From contig OV277869.1 of the NCBI GenBank assembly GCA_922989275.2, positions 40,346,189 through 40,410,188 on the forward strand: DNA of 64,000 bases, given 5' to 3'. The DNA comes from Gari tellinella (lineage: Eukaryota > Mollusca > Bivalvia > Cardiida > Psammobiidae). Of this stretch, positions 22,345-34,162 are shown in pieces. The position numbers and the translations under genes are program-made. How positions within the stretch are numbered: position 1 is the first letter of the stretch; every line of letters begins with the position of its first letter. The notes below the pieces were generated by a model that saw nothing but the letters and a program-made list of their open reading frames with translations, had not been told where the DNA came from and ran no database searches.

Positions 22345-22790
22345 ACGAAACATATATATATCTTTATTTCCTCCATAATATGAAGATTACAAGAAGACAA
22401 ATACAACACATAGTATGAGCAACTAGACAAACAACACAAACATTATATAGGCATGTAAATAACACATAAACATGTTCTAAATACACGTGATCATAATTAT
22501 GTGTACATGTATAAAATTTACGAAGAACACCCTGTATCATGAACTTTACGACACACAATAAACAGCAAATTGACAAACACACACAAAAACATTTACATAA
22601 TTATATACATGTTGGAGAGTACAGAATATTGTCCTCAAAAGTTATATGACCTAGTGATCACCATTATCTAATGTAAACTGACATCAAGATGCATTGCGAC
22701 CACCAAGACACACAGTGAATAAAACAGAAAAAGAGAACAATACTTTGATGATGTGCAGCAGCATTACCCCTTATCATGCTAAGTGTGACT
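22345..22790. other. No recognisable gene
   Basis: Low-complexity AT-rich stretch with ACACA and ACATGT runs. Reading frames here have biased composition and no family signature. Confidence 0.45.
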
Positions 22791-22792
22791 TG

Positions 22793-22860
22793 GTTAACAG
22801 TTAAGATACATATCAGACGCCGCGTAAGGCAGCGTCTGGTCTGTATCATAGCTGTTTGCC
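22793..22860. repeat. GATCAGACGCC-type hairpin, solo copy
   Basis: AGATACATATCAGACGCCG / CAGCGTCTGGTCTGTATC, with outer AACAGTT and AGCTGTTTGCCACTC. Confidence 0.7.
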
Positions 22861-24477
22861 ACTCAAACTAAACTCTCTTTAAGTTTATAAAGCGTTAAAA
22901 CTGATTATGAGGTGTTGTTGTTGTTGTTTCAATATTATTATTTGTAGCCGACGCAATTCAGCATGATAAAGCGGGTTAAACCCTTTGAAAACATAGATCT
23001 CTATTTAAACGAAAACAGAACGAAAACAATAGAGATTATTCAACAGGATTTATGCACACAACTAACAAGAAACACTATAAAACTGTACCTTCTCTATATA
23101 CCAAATCTCTATCGAAACGAAATTTACAGAATTGATGAGAGTAAGTATAACGTTTAACTGCTTCGACACCGTATTGCAGTCACTATAATGATTAACATTA
23201 TTTTCAGTATTTGTCTTGCTGCTGCTGTTGTTCAATAAAAACACCGCATCACAAAGGCAAATATCCTAAAGCATCAAAGCTGCGTAGCAAATTCAAGAGT
23301 ATCTAGGACCTTCAGTGGTTACCATACAGCGGAGTCGCCCTAAACGGACACTAATAAAGCAATAAGCAGACCGCACTAAGCAGTGTAGAAGTAAAGAAGA
23401 AAGCTCTGAATCACTTCAATTCCACTCAAGGCAGCACAGCACATAGAAAAATCATCGTATGACTTCCGATTTAGAAAGGTTCCGTTGTATCCCCAAGTGA
23501 CCATCGCTTAATCACTTACACCTCGTATTAGATTATATTGCTTATGCGAGTGATGTGCGCAAATTTAAGTAAGCACGAGACTAAGTCGTCATAACAGCGA
23601 TCGGTAGGTAGCGCTGTTTCAACAAGTGGGTGGTACACCCCTAATATTGTAATTACAAATTCATTTCTATTTAAAGTAATAAAGGAAGCCTAGACCTGTC
23701 GTCCAAACAAACTACAAATACGGGTTTCCAAATTGCCTTCTCAGAGGTGTAACGACTCTGCAATCTAAAATAAGATGGTCAGCTATATTAAGGTTATTAC
23801 AATTCCTCCCGCACTTATAACAAATCTCATCATAGCGAGTTAAAAAGGCTACTAATTGAGCCGCTGATTTGACAAAATTCAACTGTCCAGGAAACCGCTG
23901 TGCAAATGTCCATAGCTCAAATATCTGGTACGTGCAGTGAACAGACCTAAATCTACTAAACTTTCCTACTGATGTCCGAGTGTTCCAATCTAAGACGTAA
24001 GAGTTCCTTATCGCTCTTTTAATAGTACGATTCCAACAATCCTTTTTAGGAAATGTTCCCCCATTTAAGTATTCGACAATGAAATGCCTAAGACCATATT
24101 TAATCAGTATCTTATCTATATCTGGCATGAAACCAAGTTTAACATTGTTTAAGAAATAGGAGCTTAACCTAAATAAAAACATTTGCTTTATAGCGCAGTC
24201 GGCTTCAAGCCTGCATAACTGGCCTAAAAGGGTAAGTTTCCTACGATCTATTTCCAAAGCAATAGGCAGACAATCGATCATACTCAAAACGCAGTCTGTA
24301 CTGGTCCTTGAGCTAAAGCCCTGTATATACTTTAAGCATAAACGATGGGCTCGCTCAAGTGACAGTAACTCGGGGGAACTTTAAGACATTACATGACCAA
24401 GCTTGGGTGGTAACACCTAGTCTGAAAAAAGTAAGGATTAAATCATGAAAAGCATGCTTTTACTGTTATAATATTGT

Positions 24478-24690
24478 ACATATGTCTAGGCAAAGAATCA
24501 GTCAGCCGTTTCATGTGAGGCCCGTACCTATAATAGGATAGTTGGGTTTGTAAAACCCATTGAAAAAACTCTTGAGTGTGAGCATGTGAGGGCCATAGAA
24601 AACTTGAGATTGCTGACATTGGCTGAGCGCACGCTTCCCATGCTTTACAGTTATTTTGACACCTAGTGGGAACAATGGAGTGGGAATCAA
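24478..24690 (-). repeat. 200-bp dispersed repeat, copy 3, inside the minus-strand LINE
   Basis: On minus: CCCACTCCATTGTTCCCACT, AATAACTGTAAAGCATG, CAATCTCAAGTTTTC, CTCAAGAG, GGGCCTCACATGAAACGGC, CTGATTCTTTGCC. It interrupts the LINE frame between ECW (near 24720) and SSPELLSLERAHR (near 24375). Confidence 0.6.
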
Positions 24691-25570
24691 TGAATGGACT
24701 GGCTTAATGTCTTGAACGGTGGCCAACATTCGCACCCATACAACGCTTTAGGTATAACTACTGCGTTGTATATGCGCTTGTAGCTGGTCGACTGTAAGCC
24801 ATTATCGTTAAAACCGTAATTTGTCAAGCTGAAAAATGTACCCCTAAGCTTATTACAAGAGTCTTTAGTTACAGTATGAGATTTTTTATCCCTCTCAAAT
24901 AAAACTCCTAGGTGCTTTACTGTTGGTAAAAGATCAACCCAAAGAAAGAAAGAGGTTACATTATTAAAACATTGTCTTTGTTGCTTATGTGCAAAAACCG
25001 GTACACCACATTTACTAGCATTGTACTGGTATCTCCATAAGTACGAATAGCGGTAACATTCGTGTAACATTGTCTGTAAGGATTTCTGTGAAAGTGAAAC
25101 AAAAGGATATCGTCAGCTACAGTAGGGGCACAAAAGCTGTTGCTCTCACCCAAAGAAAACCAAGCGTCTAATTTAACAAGATTTTCAATTAATTCATTGA
25201 TGAAGCACAGGTACAGAAATGGTGACCATATGCCCCCTTGTCTGGTCCCTTGTTTAATAGAGAACCAGTCTGACATACAACCCTTATGCAAAACACAGCT
25301 TGACATATTACGGTGCATTTCTATTACATTGTGTAATAACTAATAACGGTAAACCATACATGTGCAGTTTGTAAAACAAGACATCGTGCCAAACTCGGTC
25401 GAATGCATGTTTTACATCCAAGAAGCATGCATACAAAGTACTCTCATTCTCATGACTATATGAAATGGCCTCTCTCAGAACAAACGATGTCATGATACAG
25501 CCTCTATTACTCTGAAATCCACCTTGAAGACCATGAACAGACATTTTATGTACACTGTTTGTCTTTATAG

Positions 25571-25705
25571 GTGAATATAGGAGATAAGAGTGAGGTTGGG
25601 CGCCCCTAAACCCAAGTTCAACCCCCAGTGGTTGTTAATAATTAATTAATTTATAATTAATTATTGATTGCTACTGACCGTACCAAGGCGGGCTCCTATA
25701 TTCAC
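25571..25705. mobile_element. 135-bp element with 13-bp perfect inverted repeats
   Basis: Ends GTGAATATAGGAG and CTCCTATATTCAC. Centre is an AATTAATTATAAATTAATTA palindrome. It lies in the RT frame of the minus LINE between LDI... and ...KTNSVHKMSVHG. Confidence 0.75.
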
Positions 25706-25759
25706 TTAGCTTTATGTTTGTCTTGCGTGTTGTTTTCTATTTAGTGTGTAGATGAAGGA

Positions 25760-25850
25760 ATGGTATTGCGTGTGTGTGTGTGTTTGTTGTGGTATGACTG
25801 TGTGTGTGTGTTCTGCTTGAGAGGTGGGTGTATTGTTTGTGTTACGTTTC
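25760..25850 (+). repeat. GT-rich simple sequence
   Basis: Several (TG)n runs separated by short unique blocks; it expands the LINE next to the 135-bp element. Confidence 0.7.
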
Positions 25851-26564
25851 CTGCTTGAGTCTTTCGTATTTATATCTAAGTTGCTTTTTAATTGCTCAAG
25901 CAAAACACTTTCATACAATTTCAAAATACATGAAGATAGCGTGATTGCACGATAGTTCTTGGGGTCGTCTTTAGGTTTACCTCCCCCTTTGTGAAGAGTA
26001 ACTATTACACATTTCTTAAGGTTCAATGGGACATACGACAATTTGTTCATTAAAGTGGCAATATAGAGATGTCACATCCCCGTAAACTAGATGCTCCTTA
26101 TAGACACCGTCAAAGCCACACATATTACCCCTCTTAAGCTTAAGTACCTGTATTTGGTATCTGTTCTTGATCCAAACCTTTTGAAATGAGATTGGGCTAA
26201 GATGTATTTTAGTGCACATTAGAAAGATATAAAGACAAATTTAAGTGAAGAGAGAGAACTCCATGGTTGGGAATAAAATAAAGTCGGATCAAAATAGAAT
26301 CTTAAAAGTGTCCTTGCTGTGACCTTGTCAACTTTAAACAGTAGTCTTTGGAATGGTTTTAATTCAATGATCGTGTATCTTTGAGTGAGTGAATTCTAAC
26401 TCGAGTGTGATGCTGCTGAGTGAATCATGGCCACACATCGATGTACCTGACATAACATCTGGAATCAAATAGTGTACAAAATGCTAACAAATTCAAGGTT
26501 CATTTTATCCCACACAACTTAATTTCATTTTACTGCAGCGTCTTCCTATGCTATAAAATGCTAA

Positions 26565-26789
26565 TGTTCACTCCTTCGCCGCCTTACCCCGAATACAATA
26601 GTAACCTGCATTTGCAAACAGTTTGGATCCAGATCAGACGCCGCGTAACGCGGCGTCTGATCTGGATCCAAACTGAATTACACGCAGACTTATATTTCTT
26701 AATCCAAAATATCTAAAATGTTAATTTGAGAAATCAAAGCAAACGACAATCGTTTAAAATTGATGACGTCATAGGAATGAAGGGGTTAA
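26565..26789 (-). mobile_element. Family B MITE with a perfect 57-nt palindrome
   Basis: Right end ATGAAGGGGTTAA, with GACGACAAT-type block (AAACGACAATCG). Positions 26619-26675 form a perfect palindrome: 28-nt arms (CAGTTTGGATCCAGATCAGA...) around a single A. The left end is decayed (TTCACTCCTTCGCCGCC). Confidence 0.8.
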
Positions 26790-27157
26790 AGAAATCAATG
26801 CCATTTGATAGAAACAGTCTAGCAGTCAGGCATGTTTTAACCCACTGAACCCCATTGGTGAGGACCACAAGGGAGATTAGTTGCTTGTGTGTTCGAATTG
26901 TGTTACCCTCTTGAAATGGTCTTTATTATTATCATCATTATTATTATTATGAGTACACATTTTTACAGTGCACATGTTGAGCATACTCATGGCCTTTTTA
27001 AGAATATAGACAAAGAAAACAGGGCTCCTACAGAGCCTACAGAGCCCGCTGATCAAGGTCTGCATTGTCATTTTTACATACATGTATATTACCTAAATAC
27101 AGTGGAGAATCTGTTATTCTTTCCCAATAAGCGCGTTTACGCTAAAACTATTATATA

Positions 27158-29396
27158 TGCCTGGGTCACACATTCACGGATGACAGTCCAGGATGAGTAC
27201 GGACGAAAATGCTACGGACTGTGATAGATCCGTGAGTTTCTACGGTATGAGAACGGGTCAGAAGGGTTTCTACGGTTTAGTTACGGGGAGTATCGCGGAT
27301 TAGCTTTTAATTGTCGGGGAACAGAACGGATTGGTACGGTTACTCACGGACTTTTACGGATTTTCACGGAATAATACGTAGCACCGTACTCGATAAACAC
27401 GGAGTAATACGGTTTGCTACGGCGAAATACGATTTCGTACGGGCTACTACAGTTTGCGGCGGAGACTTACGGGTACATACGGATGTACACACACAGAGAA
27501 CTACACAAACACTTATTTTTATTATTGTTTGGCGGAAGTTCATTTTACACAGACATGACCACTAAAAAGAAGGCTTTCTGATTGTAAAAAGACAGTTGAC
27601 AGCTGAAAGCAAGGTGAAAGTAGATTAGAAAGCTCTTGCGCGGGTTTTCTGTTGTACTTTCAATTTTCTTTAATCAGGAACCTGTTTTAAATACCTTACC
27701 ATTTTAATGAACACCATTTTGTTGTCGTAACTGAGAGGTTTTACTATTTGTTTTTCCTTCGCTGCCAAAATCAAACATTATTCCATATGCAAATAGTTTG
27801 GATCCTGATGAGACAAGATTTTTTGCAGTGAAGACGTTAACATGTATTAATCATCTAAATTGTTCTACCGAACTAACGTGTCTACTGTTTAGATTAATTG
27901 ATTTTATTTTGGCAACAGTGGCATAACATGGCAATACAAATGCATACACATATAATGCAAACTGTGACTAATAATGCCTACACATAAAAAATGCACATGA
28001 TATGCTCACCAAAACCAAGGATAGAAAGGTATTTCCCCCTTATTTCGATTGTGTTCCCCGATTTATGAGCGATTTCTTAAAAAGAACCTTTGCCGACAAT
28101 TTTGATCCAAGTGAGACGTCGATTAACTCTGTGCATCCGATCACCCGCATTCTGTACCCACATAAACCAAGAGGAATTTATAATCAGCGTCCACAAGGGC
28201 AATCAGAACTATTGAATTTTTTAACCTTCATAGTTAAAGTACAGCGATCCACCACCCTTCGACTGTTTGATGTCCACGTGTTTTCTATCTAGTGCACCTA
28301 GAACATGTGGGAAGTTCCATCTTTCCTAGAAATGGCGTGCCTCTTCCAGCCATTTTTCAGGAGTGGAAAGAGTGGTTACAACCTCTTCCATGTATTTCTC
28401 GATACTAACCTTGCATTATTCTTTCATAATGGCACTTATGGTGTAGTGTGCTACCCTAAATCCATACACCAGTGACCTGTAACTGTCCCCTTTTGCAAGG
28501 TGCCTCTAAGTTATTGCAAGTATTATCCTAGGGCTGACGGCTTTCCTATAACAAGCGTATTCCTTAGCTATCTTCGGGCGAAGTCTTTCAAGAAGCTCCG
28601 CGAACAACTTACAAAATTTCTGAATGCCTCTGGATTTTCTATCCTTACTTCATTCATTAATGTATCATACATGTATTGGCCACGAAGCTGTCTTCTATGA
28701 AACCAGACTCTCATCCACCATCTCCTCTCTTGCCTTTATTTAGTTCCTGTCTTCTATCGCTCATTGCGTACACAATCAAAGAAGTTATTAAACAAGACCA
28801 TAAACACTGAGAAAATGGAAATGTGTTTTCACACAAGTATATTTCGATGTATTTCAATTTAATTATCCGCCTGAAATTAAAATTAACGCCGTACTGAACC
28901 GTACTAATCCGATCTAGAACTTATGTGACCGTGTCAGCCCGTAGCAACACGTATTAATCCGGCACTATCCGTGTTGAAACGTATCGGACCGTAGACGTCC
29001 TGTTTGAACCGTATTAGTCCGATTTCGTGTACTTAGTCTCCCCGTACACAGTCGTAGAAAGCCGTATTGAACCGTACTTAACCCGTACTGGTCCGTACCA
29101 ATCCGTACTGGGACGCTCGGCCAGGTGTCTACGGACCAGTACGGGTTAGAACGGTTTAGCTACGTTTTGGTACGGATTAATACGGGCTCGGTACAGTTTA
29201 GCACGGACCAGTACGGAGTTTTATCCGTACTGGTTTTTTTAACATGTTCAAAAAACCAGTACGGTGTGGAACCACACCTACGGATGGTCAAGGTTCAGGC
29301 ACGGGCCTGTACGAGCTTTTACGGACCATTACGGATGCTGGCGGATTGAATCCGTAGCCGTCCGGGAGGCTCATCCGTGAATGTGTGACCTAGGCA
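27158..29396 (-). mobile_element. PIF/Harbinger transposon, 2.24 kb, with TACGG-rich subterminal arrays
   Basis: Inverted ends TGCCTGGGTCACACATTCAC (left) and, as reverse complement of the right end, TGCCTAGGTCACACATTCAC. The flanks read TATA on the left and TTA on the right, consistent with the 3-bp TTA/TAA target duplication of PIF/Harbinger after one change. The outer about 350-500 bases on each side are packed with TACGGA/TACGGT on the left and CCGTA on the right. The transposase relic is on minus. Confidence 0.85.
27960..28725 (-). pseudogene. PIF/Harbinger DDE transposase remnant
   Basis: Minus-strand reading, over several frames: RRWWMRVWFHRRQLRGQYM, FRNFVKLF with YRKAVSPRIILAITLE, TPEKWLEEARHFWERWNFPH, VLGALDRKHVDI (first catalytic Asp, GALD-KHV block), GGGSLYFNY, ALVDADYKFLLVYVG (second Asp), then a degraded region containing SDAQS. 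These are the ordered blocks of the Harbinger nuclease. Stops and frameshifts inactivate it. I see no separate Myb-like partner gene in the element. Confidence 0.85.
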
Positions 29397-29859
29397 TTAC
29401 AGTGCAAACAGTTTGGAGCCAGATCAGACGCCGGGTAACCCGGCGTCTGATCAGGCTCCAAACTGTTTGCCACCAAGATAAACAAGAATTATCAGAATTG
29501 TCCAAAAGTTGTTCTTTTCTACATTTTAGTGCTTTGCGTTTGCGTACGTTTGCGCTTAAACGGGAAAGAATAACAGATTCTCCACTGTACTAGTAGTATA
29601 ACTTGGACTACACTTGTTCATTTGAAGTTTCAGGGCGTTTGTGTGTTAAACGATAAATTTAAATTACATGGATTGTCAGTCTATAAAACGACTGTAAATT
29701 AGTGTATATATCTATAAATAGAGAGAATACTTAAGGTTTTAAATTCAATTAGAAATAGTAATGTTTATGGCTAAACCTTGTACTGTACAGATCCTTCTAT
29801 ACACGGACCGTCTACAGACCCAAAACCTCCCAAAACCACTCCAAACCTCCCTAAGCCAC

Positions 29860-29975
29860 TTTTAAAAATAAGTTTTTTCAATATTCTAGCAGATGGTAAT
29901 TTAAAGCAGGCTGAAAGTAAAGCAGAATGTGCCTTAAGGCGCGTTCTCCTTTACTTTGAACCTACTTTAAGTGGA
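29860..29975. repeat. Family D-type hairpin, solo copy
   Basis: AAAGCAGGCTGAAAGTAAAG, CAGAATGTGCCTTAAGGCGC, CTTTACTTTGAACCTACTTT. Flanked by TTCTAGCAGATGGTAA, a family D interior block. Confidence 0.7.
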
Positions 29976-30547
29976 CGCGTGTCTTCAAAACCAGAAACCA
30001 TTATTGGATAATGGGTAAATATCTAGAAGTAACTGGGTATAGCTATCTTAAGTTTTGTACGAGTTGCTCCCCTTGAAATGAAAAACATCATAGATGTAAT
30101 TTTAATTCAACGTGTTTTCATTATTTATAAGTTTTATTTGATAAGATATTAAGGAATTAAAGTAGTTTGGACTGTTTTTTCAAGTGTTTAAGGTACGTTT
30201 TGAGAGGTTTGAGGGCTATAGACCGACCCTTCTATATGCGACCAGCCAGTTCTGAATACGTAACTGTATAGTACAGGATAAAAAAATGAGACAGAAACTT
30301 TTGTGCATTTCTTGTCTTGCAATAAGCTGCACCTTGTAGAGAAACTAACTTAAAATTATCTTTCTTGAAGTAACATTGCGTCCGCTCCTAATTGGTCGTG
30401 TGGAATCATCATTCAAAGCATTAGTTTACATTGTATTTCAAAGACGATTCTCTGTATTTCGAAACAGAAGTGATGAAAAAATCGGCCATTCTTATTGCAC
30501 ATTTTGGCGTAATATTATCTATTTTAATATATTGTGATAGTTTTGTT

Positions 30548-30735
30548 TTAACCCGTTCACTGTCGATGGAGCCAAAGTACGCCTTTACAAACAGTTTGGA
30601 TCTTGATTACGCGGCGTCTCATCAGAACTGCTTGACACTAGTTTCGAAATTACGTCAAGACTTTTATTTATATATTAATTGTTAACATTTTCTCTAGAGG
30701 AGGTGTAAAATGCGTATTAATGGGGAATGGGTTAA
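30548..30735 (-). mobile_element. Family B MITE with TTAA at both ends
   Basis: TTAA|CCCGTTCACTGTCGATGG to GGGGAATGGG|TTAA. The hairpin is reduced (GGATCTTGATTACGCGGC / GTCTCATCAGAACTGC). Confidence 0.75.
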
Positions 30736-30809
30736 ATAAAACTAATCGCACAGTAATAAACTAGAAATATACACTAGTTCTTGAATATGGTTTTGATGTT
30801 TTTTATCTG

Positions 30810-30890
30810 AGTTTCAGACAGTTTCAGACAGTTTGGAGCCAAACAGACACCGGGTTACCCGGCCTCTGATCTGGCTGTTTGCAATGGGAA
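30810..30890. repeat. GGAGCC-type hairpin, partial
   Basis: CAGTTTGGAGCCAAACAGAC, core CGGGTTACCCGG, CTCTGATCTGGCTGTTTGC. One arm is shortened. Confidence 0.65.
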
Positions 30891-31476
30891 AAGTTGTTTT
30901 AATACAAGAAAAGTAACGTCCCCCATCGAAATATTAAATTATTTTATACTTCTTTGAGATTAAATCAGTAAAATCAATTATTTCTTATGCGCATTAATAC
31001 TATCATGTTGGGCTGTACTGAATGCATTTTCAAACTCTCTGGTACATGTTTTTGCCCCATCATTGCGTTTGAGTAGAGTCATTCTCATTTTTTTATTGTT
31101 CAGATTTGAGCGTTTTGCTTAACTCTGACCAATCAAAAGCTTGAGAACTAATAAGAAGTATTCAACGCTTTACCACGCATGTCTCTCTTATATTCATATC
31201 ATGTTTTAATGGACGACACTTTTGAAGGAGGGTAGTATATTTACAGAATTTACATAATCTAGAATTTTGAAGGAAGATTAAATTTTAATCAATTTGATAG
31301 CAAATGTCAACTCACAATTATATGATTTGATAAGGGCAGTCAAATAATTATTTACATATATTTTGGTCAATGTTTTTACGTATAATCTACCTTCAACAAT
31401 GATAGTCTGTGGACCATATTGAAAATTGGTTTGTTTGTTCGATACCAAATATGTAATCCACATGAACTAAAGTCGT

Positions 31477-31485
31477 TATTATTAT

Positions 31486-31517
<32 letters not shown>

Positions 31518-31519
31518 TT
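31477..31519 (+). repeat. TTA/TAG microsatellite
   Basis: (TTA)n passing into (GTA)n, about 43 bases. Confidence 0.9.
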
Positions 31520-31647
31520 ATAGTGACCATTGACGCAGTCCGAGGTGAATATCTTTTTCTACCGGTCCGTCAAACACATAATGACCGCAACATAAGTAAA
31601 TAATTGTATAATAAACAAGAACATGTGTTCCGGGTTATAAATCGTCT

Positions 31648-31746
31648 GAGTTAAGTCTGAGATCGTACTCAAGCATTTGATTGGTCAGATTTAAGAAAAG
31701 CTCAAATCTGACCACTCAAATGCTTGAGAACGATCTCAGACTCAAT
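31648..31746. repeat. TCAAGCATTTGA palindrome, copy 1
   Basis: GAGTTAAGTCTGAGATCGTA, CTCAAGCATTTGATTGGTCA, loop GAAAA, TGACCACTCAAATGCTTGAG, ACGATCTCAGACTC. Copy 2 at 62521-62632. Confidence 0.8.
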
Positions 31747-31974
31747 TTCTCTATAACTTTGGTGTCCGTACTGTTCTATATTTTTTCAACCTAATGGTAT
31801 AAAATATCCAAATATAACGGGAAAACACACACATATAAATTGGTAAAAATGAGACACGATTCAAACTGTTTGACCTTTTTTTTTAAACAACATAAAACTC
31901 AACGTTCAACAGATTATACATTTGAAGAAGACAATTTTTCTAACCGTTAGCGTACTAAGCACGACTAATTTTTG

Positions 31975-32039
31975 AAAATTGTTTGGATTCGGATCAGACA
32001 CAGCATTACGCGGCAGCGTCTGATATGGATCCAAACTTT
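31975..32039. repeat. GATCAGACGCC-type hairpin, solo copy
   Basis: TTTGGATTCGGATCAGACAC / CAGCGTCTGATATGGATCC. A three-base insertion sits in the right core (GCGGCAGCG). Confidence 0.7.
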
Positions 32040-32386
32040 TCGACATTCGTCTTGAAATAACTTTGCAAATTGCCCAAGCATGGTACCTTTAGAATTAAAA
32101 ACAGACGACAGTATCTGGAAACAGTAAGCAGACATCTGATAATGATCCTAACTATGTGACCCAAATGTCGAATATATTAGATCTTTATTTGAGTGTCACC
32201 ATGGTTACAGTACCAAAAAATGGCTTAGTTTCTATTTACATCAATGTTAGCAGACAAATTCGGACCACTTCCATATTGAAAAGTTGGTAAAGTTGTGGTT
32301 ATCGGATTTGGCAAATCCGTAATTGTTAACATTTCCTTCACAAAAGAGACATAATCATTTGCCACCAGACTCTGTGCCTATCAACC

Positions 32387-32632
32387 TTAACCCATTACCC
32401 CGTAGCCTGTTTCTAGTATTGAAGATACATGACCACTTTAAGCAGGTTGAAAGTAAAGCAGATTGCGCCTTAAGGCGCATTCAGCTTTACTTTCAACCTG
32501 CTTTAAGCTACCATCTACTAGAAAATAGAAAAAAAATATTATGAAAAATATTCATGTATAAATTTGAACTATTTTCTTCAGTGGCAGACTAAATTAAAGG
32601 CGTAAAAGTCGTTTTATGGGATAATGGGTTAA
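32387..32632 (+). mobile_element. Family D MITE with TTAA at both ends
   Basis: TTAA|CCCATTACCCCGTAGCC to TTATGGGATAATGGG|TTAA. Hairpin AGCAGGTTGAAAGTAAAGCA / GCTTTACTTTCAACCTGCTT with centre GCGCCTTAAGGCGC. Length 246 bp. Confidence 0.88.
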
Positions 32633-32897
32633 TGTGCAGAAAACGAGAATATGCATCATTTGAAAACAATGTAGACCATGAAAGAGCTCGTCGATCAGGT
32701 TCTTCACTATTTCTCAAACTTATGGTTATTTTGGATATCCCTTGAGAGGCAGTATAAACTAGTTAATTTGTATGCGGCCGAGACTTCGATATCGTTATCA
32801 AGCTTTTGATTGATATGATTTGAGCAGAATGTTCAAACCGGACAAGTCAAAAGTAGAACTATTTCAGACTCATCTCAAACCCTTTATGAGCCTAGGG

Positions 32898-33658
32898 CTA
32901 AGCTTGTTCCGATTCCGATAGTTCACTGTCGATCCATTCGTAGTACCTTGAAACATCCATTGCACCTTTGATACCTGTAGCACATCCGTCGTAGTTGTTT
33001 TTACGATGAGTATGGACTCCGACAAGAACATAAGCACCTCCCCGTCTCGTAAAGATGCCTGAACCACTGTCCCCATTGCAAGAACCTGAACATTCTTCTC
33101 TAGCCGCTACATAGCAAAAACTTCCCGTCGGTATAGTGTTTCCACTTTCTATGCAAGTATCGTCATCAACTAGCTTAATTTGGAGAAACTGTAGGACATC
33201 AGATAGCTGCCATCCAGTGTATAACTTGGTCATGCCCCAGCCTGCTAAAGTACACACCTTCTGTGTTTCTATCAGCTTTTGGAAATACCTTGGGCTTCTG
33301 AGTATGTTAATAGGTGATACTTCATTAGTGTTCTGGACTTCTTCACTGAGAACAATTATGGCAATGTCGTCAGCAGTGGGAGGAAAGATCCATCTTTCCA
33401 CGCCAACTGTTTGCTCTGTTCCCTCGACTTCAGCAAAGTTGTGATCACCGAATTGAACGGCAAAAGTTAAGTCATCTCTTTCTAGGAAGCAATGCGCGGC
33501 TGTAAGAACATGCCTGTTTGATATGAGACTACCACCACAGTAATGACCATAAGATAAACCATCGTCAAATGAATAAACAAAGTGAGCCGCCCATGGATAG
33601 GCATGTGGTATAGCTGTTTTGCCATTGAAAATTCTGACATCTTGTCCTGAACAGATTC
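32898..33658 (-). CDS. S1 (chymotrypsin-fold) serine protease, exon 2
   Basis: Main coding exon, from an acceptor (TTACTTTTCAG) to a TAG stop at 32898-32900. It continues exon 1 in phase (GTT G|GA ATC TGT) to give a 266-residue secreted protease, a normal length for the family. Mature chain opens RIFNGKTAIPHAYPW, an activation-type start (R|IFNG instead of R|IVGG). The triad is visible: His in LTAAHC, Asp in ADDIAII, Ser in CNGDSGSG. Six residues before the Ser lies Gly rather than the trypsin Asp, so trypsin-like specificity is unlikely; an elastase- or chymotrypsin-like pocket is the inference. The usual GDSGGP is GDSGSG. No stop or frameshift. No AATAAA was seen close downstream. Possible roles are digestion or immune processing. 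Confidence 0.9.
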
Positions 33659-33755
33659 CTGAAAAGTAATTTAAACCTATCCAATAAATTGTAAAAAACA
33701 ACAACAGAAAACCCAACAAAAAAAACAACAATCATTGCAAATATGGGTGATATAT

Positions 33756-33974
33756 TACAGAAGAGAAGCGTTAACGAAACGCAAACGCAATTTACAATAT
33801 GGCTGAAATTACACCGGCATTTGACGACTCATTTGAAACTGAATGACAAACTGGTTTGTGCCTGATCAGTCGCCGGCTGACCCGACGTCTGATTTGGCAC
33901 CAAACTGTTTGCAATGGAAATTAGTTTCAGCGTAAACGCGTGTTTTGGGAAAGAATACAGTCTTCTCCACTGTA
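33756..33974 (-). mobile_element. Family A MITE inside the protease intron
   Basis: TACAGAAGAGAAGCG ... AACGCAAACGC at the left, AAGAATACAGTCTTCTCC then ACTGTA at the right. Hairpin GTGCCTGATCAGTCGCC / GACGTCTGATTTGGCAC. It lies in the single intron (33659-34771). Confidence 0.8.
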
Positions 33975-34114
33975 CAATCTGAGTGACACACAGTGTTGAT
34001 TGGCTGATCAATCCATTACTGCCATTTTTTATGCAGTTTGAGATTTTATTCAGATACACATTTCATTAGCAGATCAAGCGTTTTTTTCTGATGTAACCAG
34101 CCGAAGATTGAACA

Positions 34115-34162
34115 TACAGCGAAGAGATATTTAAGTGTTATTCTTTCCAAATAAACACATTT
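34115..34162 (+). mobile_element. Family A MITE, left-end fragment
   Basis: TACAGCGAAGAGATATT, TTATTCTTTCCAAATAAACA. Also in the protease intron. Confidence 0.55.

Larger units (their letters stand above)
23712..26219 (-). pseudogene. Second non-LTR retrotransposon, decayed RT and C-terminus
   Basis: Read on minus from 26219 downward: CGFDGVYKEHLVYG (RT start), KCVIVTLHKGGGKPKDDP with NYRAITLSS, GLQGGFQSNRGC, motif A as FLDVKHAFDRVWHD, IKQGTRQGGIWSPFLY (motif B), motif C as VADDILLF (near 25110), TVKHLGVLFERD, PKALYGCECW, then LERAHRLCLKYIQGFSSRT and a C-terminal domain ending with CYKCGRNCN...DHLILDC. Several frameshifts break it, and three insertions are visible: a 135-bp inverted-repeat element at 25571-25705, a GT-rich stretch at 25760-25850, and the 200-bp dispersed repeat near 24400-24700. 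There is no endonuclease, so it is 5' truncated. It is a different family from the two plus-strand LINEs. Confidence 0.88.
27098..29589 (+). mobile_element. Family A MITE split by a Harbinger element
   Basis: Left part 27098-27157 (TACAGTGGAGAATCTG ... GCTAAAACTATTA) and right part 29397-29589 (CAGTGCAAACAGTTTGGAGC ... AACAGATTCTCCACTGTA) join to one standard about 250-bp family A element once 27158-29396 is removed. Hairpin core CGGGTAACCCG. Confidence 0.92.

Noticed and set aside
26889..27224. 111-codon ORF
   Set aside because: Spans an ATT microsatellite, a MITE end and the Harbinger end.
33136..33444. 102-codon plus ORF within the protease region
   Set aside because: Antisense of the serine protease exon.
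33659..33731. Leucine-rich open start (MLFFLLGFLLLFF) before the protease
   Set aside because: It looks like a signal anchor but lies upstream of a good splice acceptor; the phase-matched exon at 34772-34811 gives a better signal peptide.
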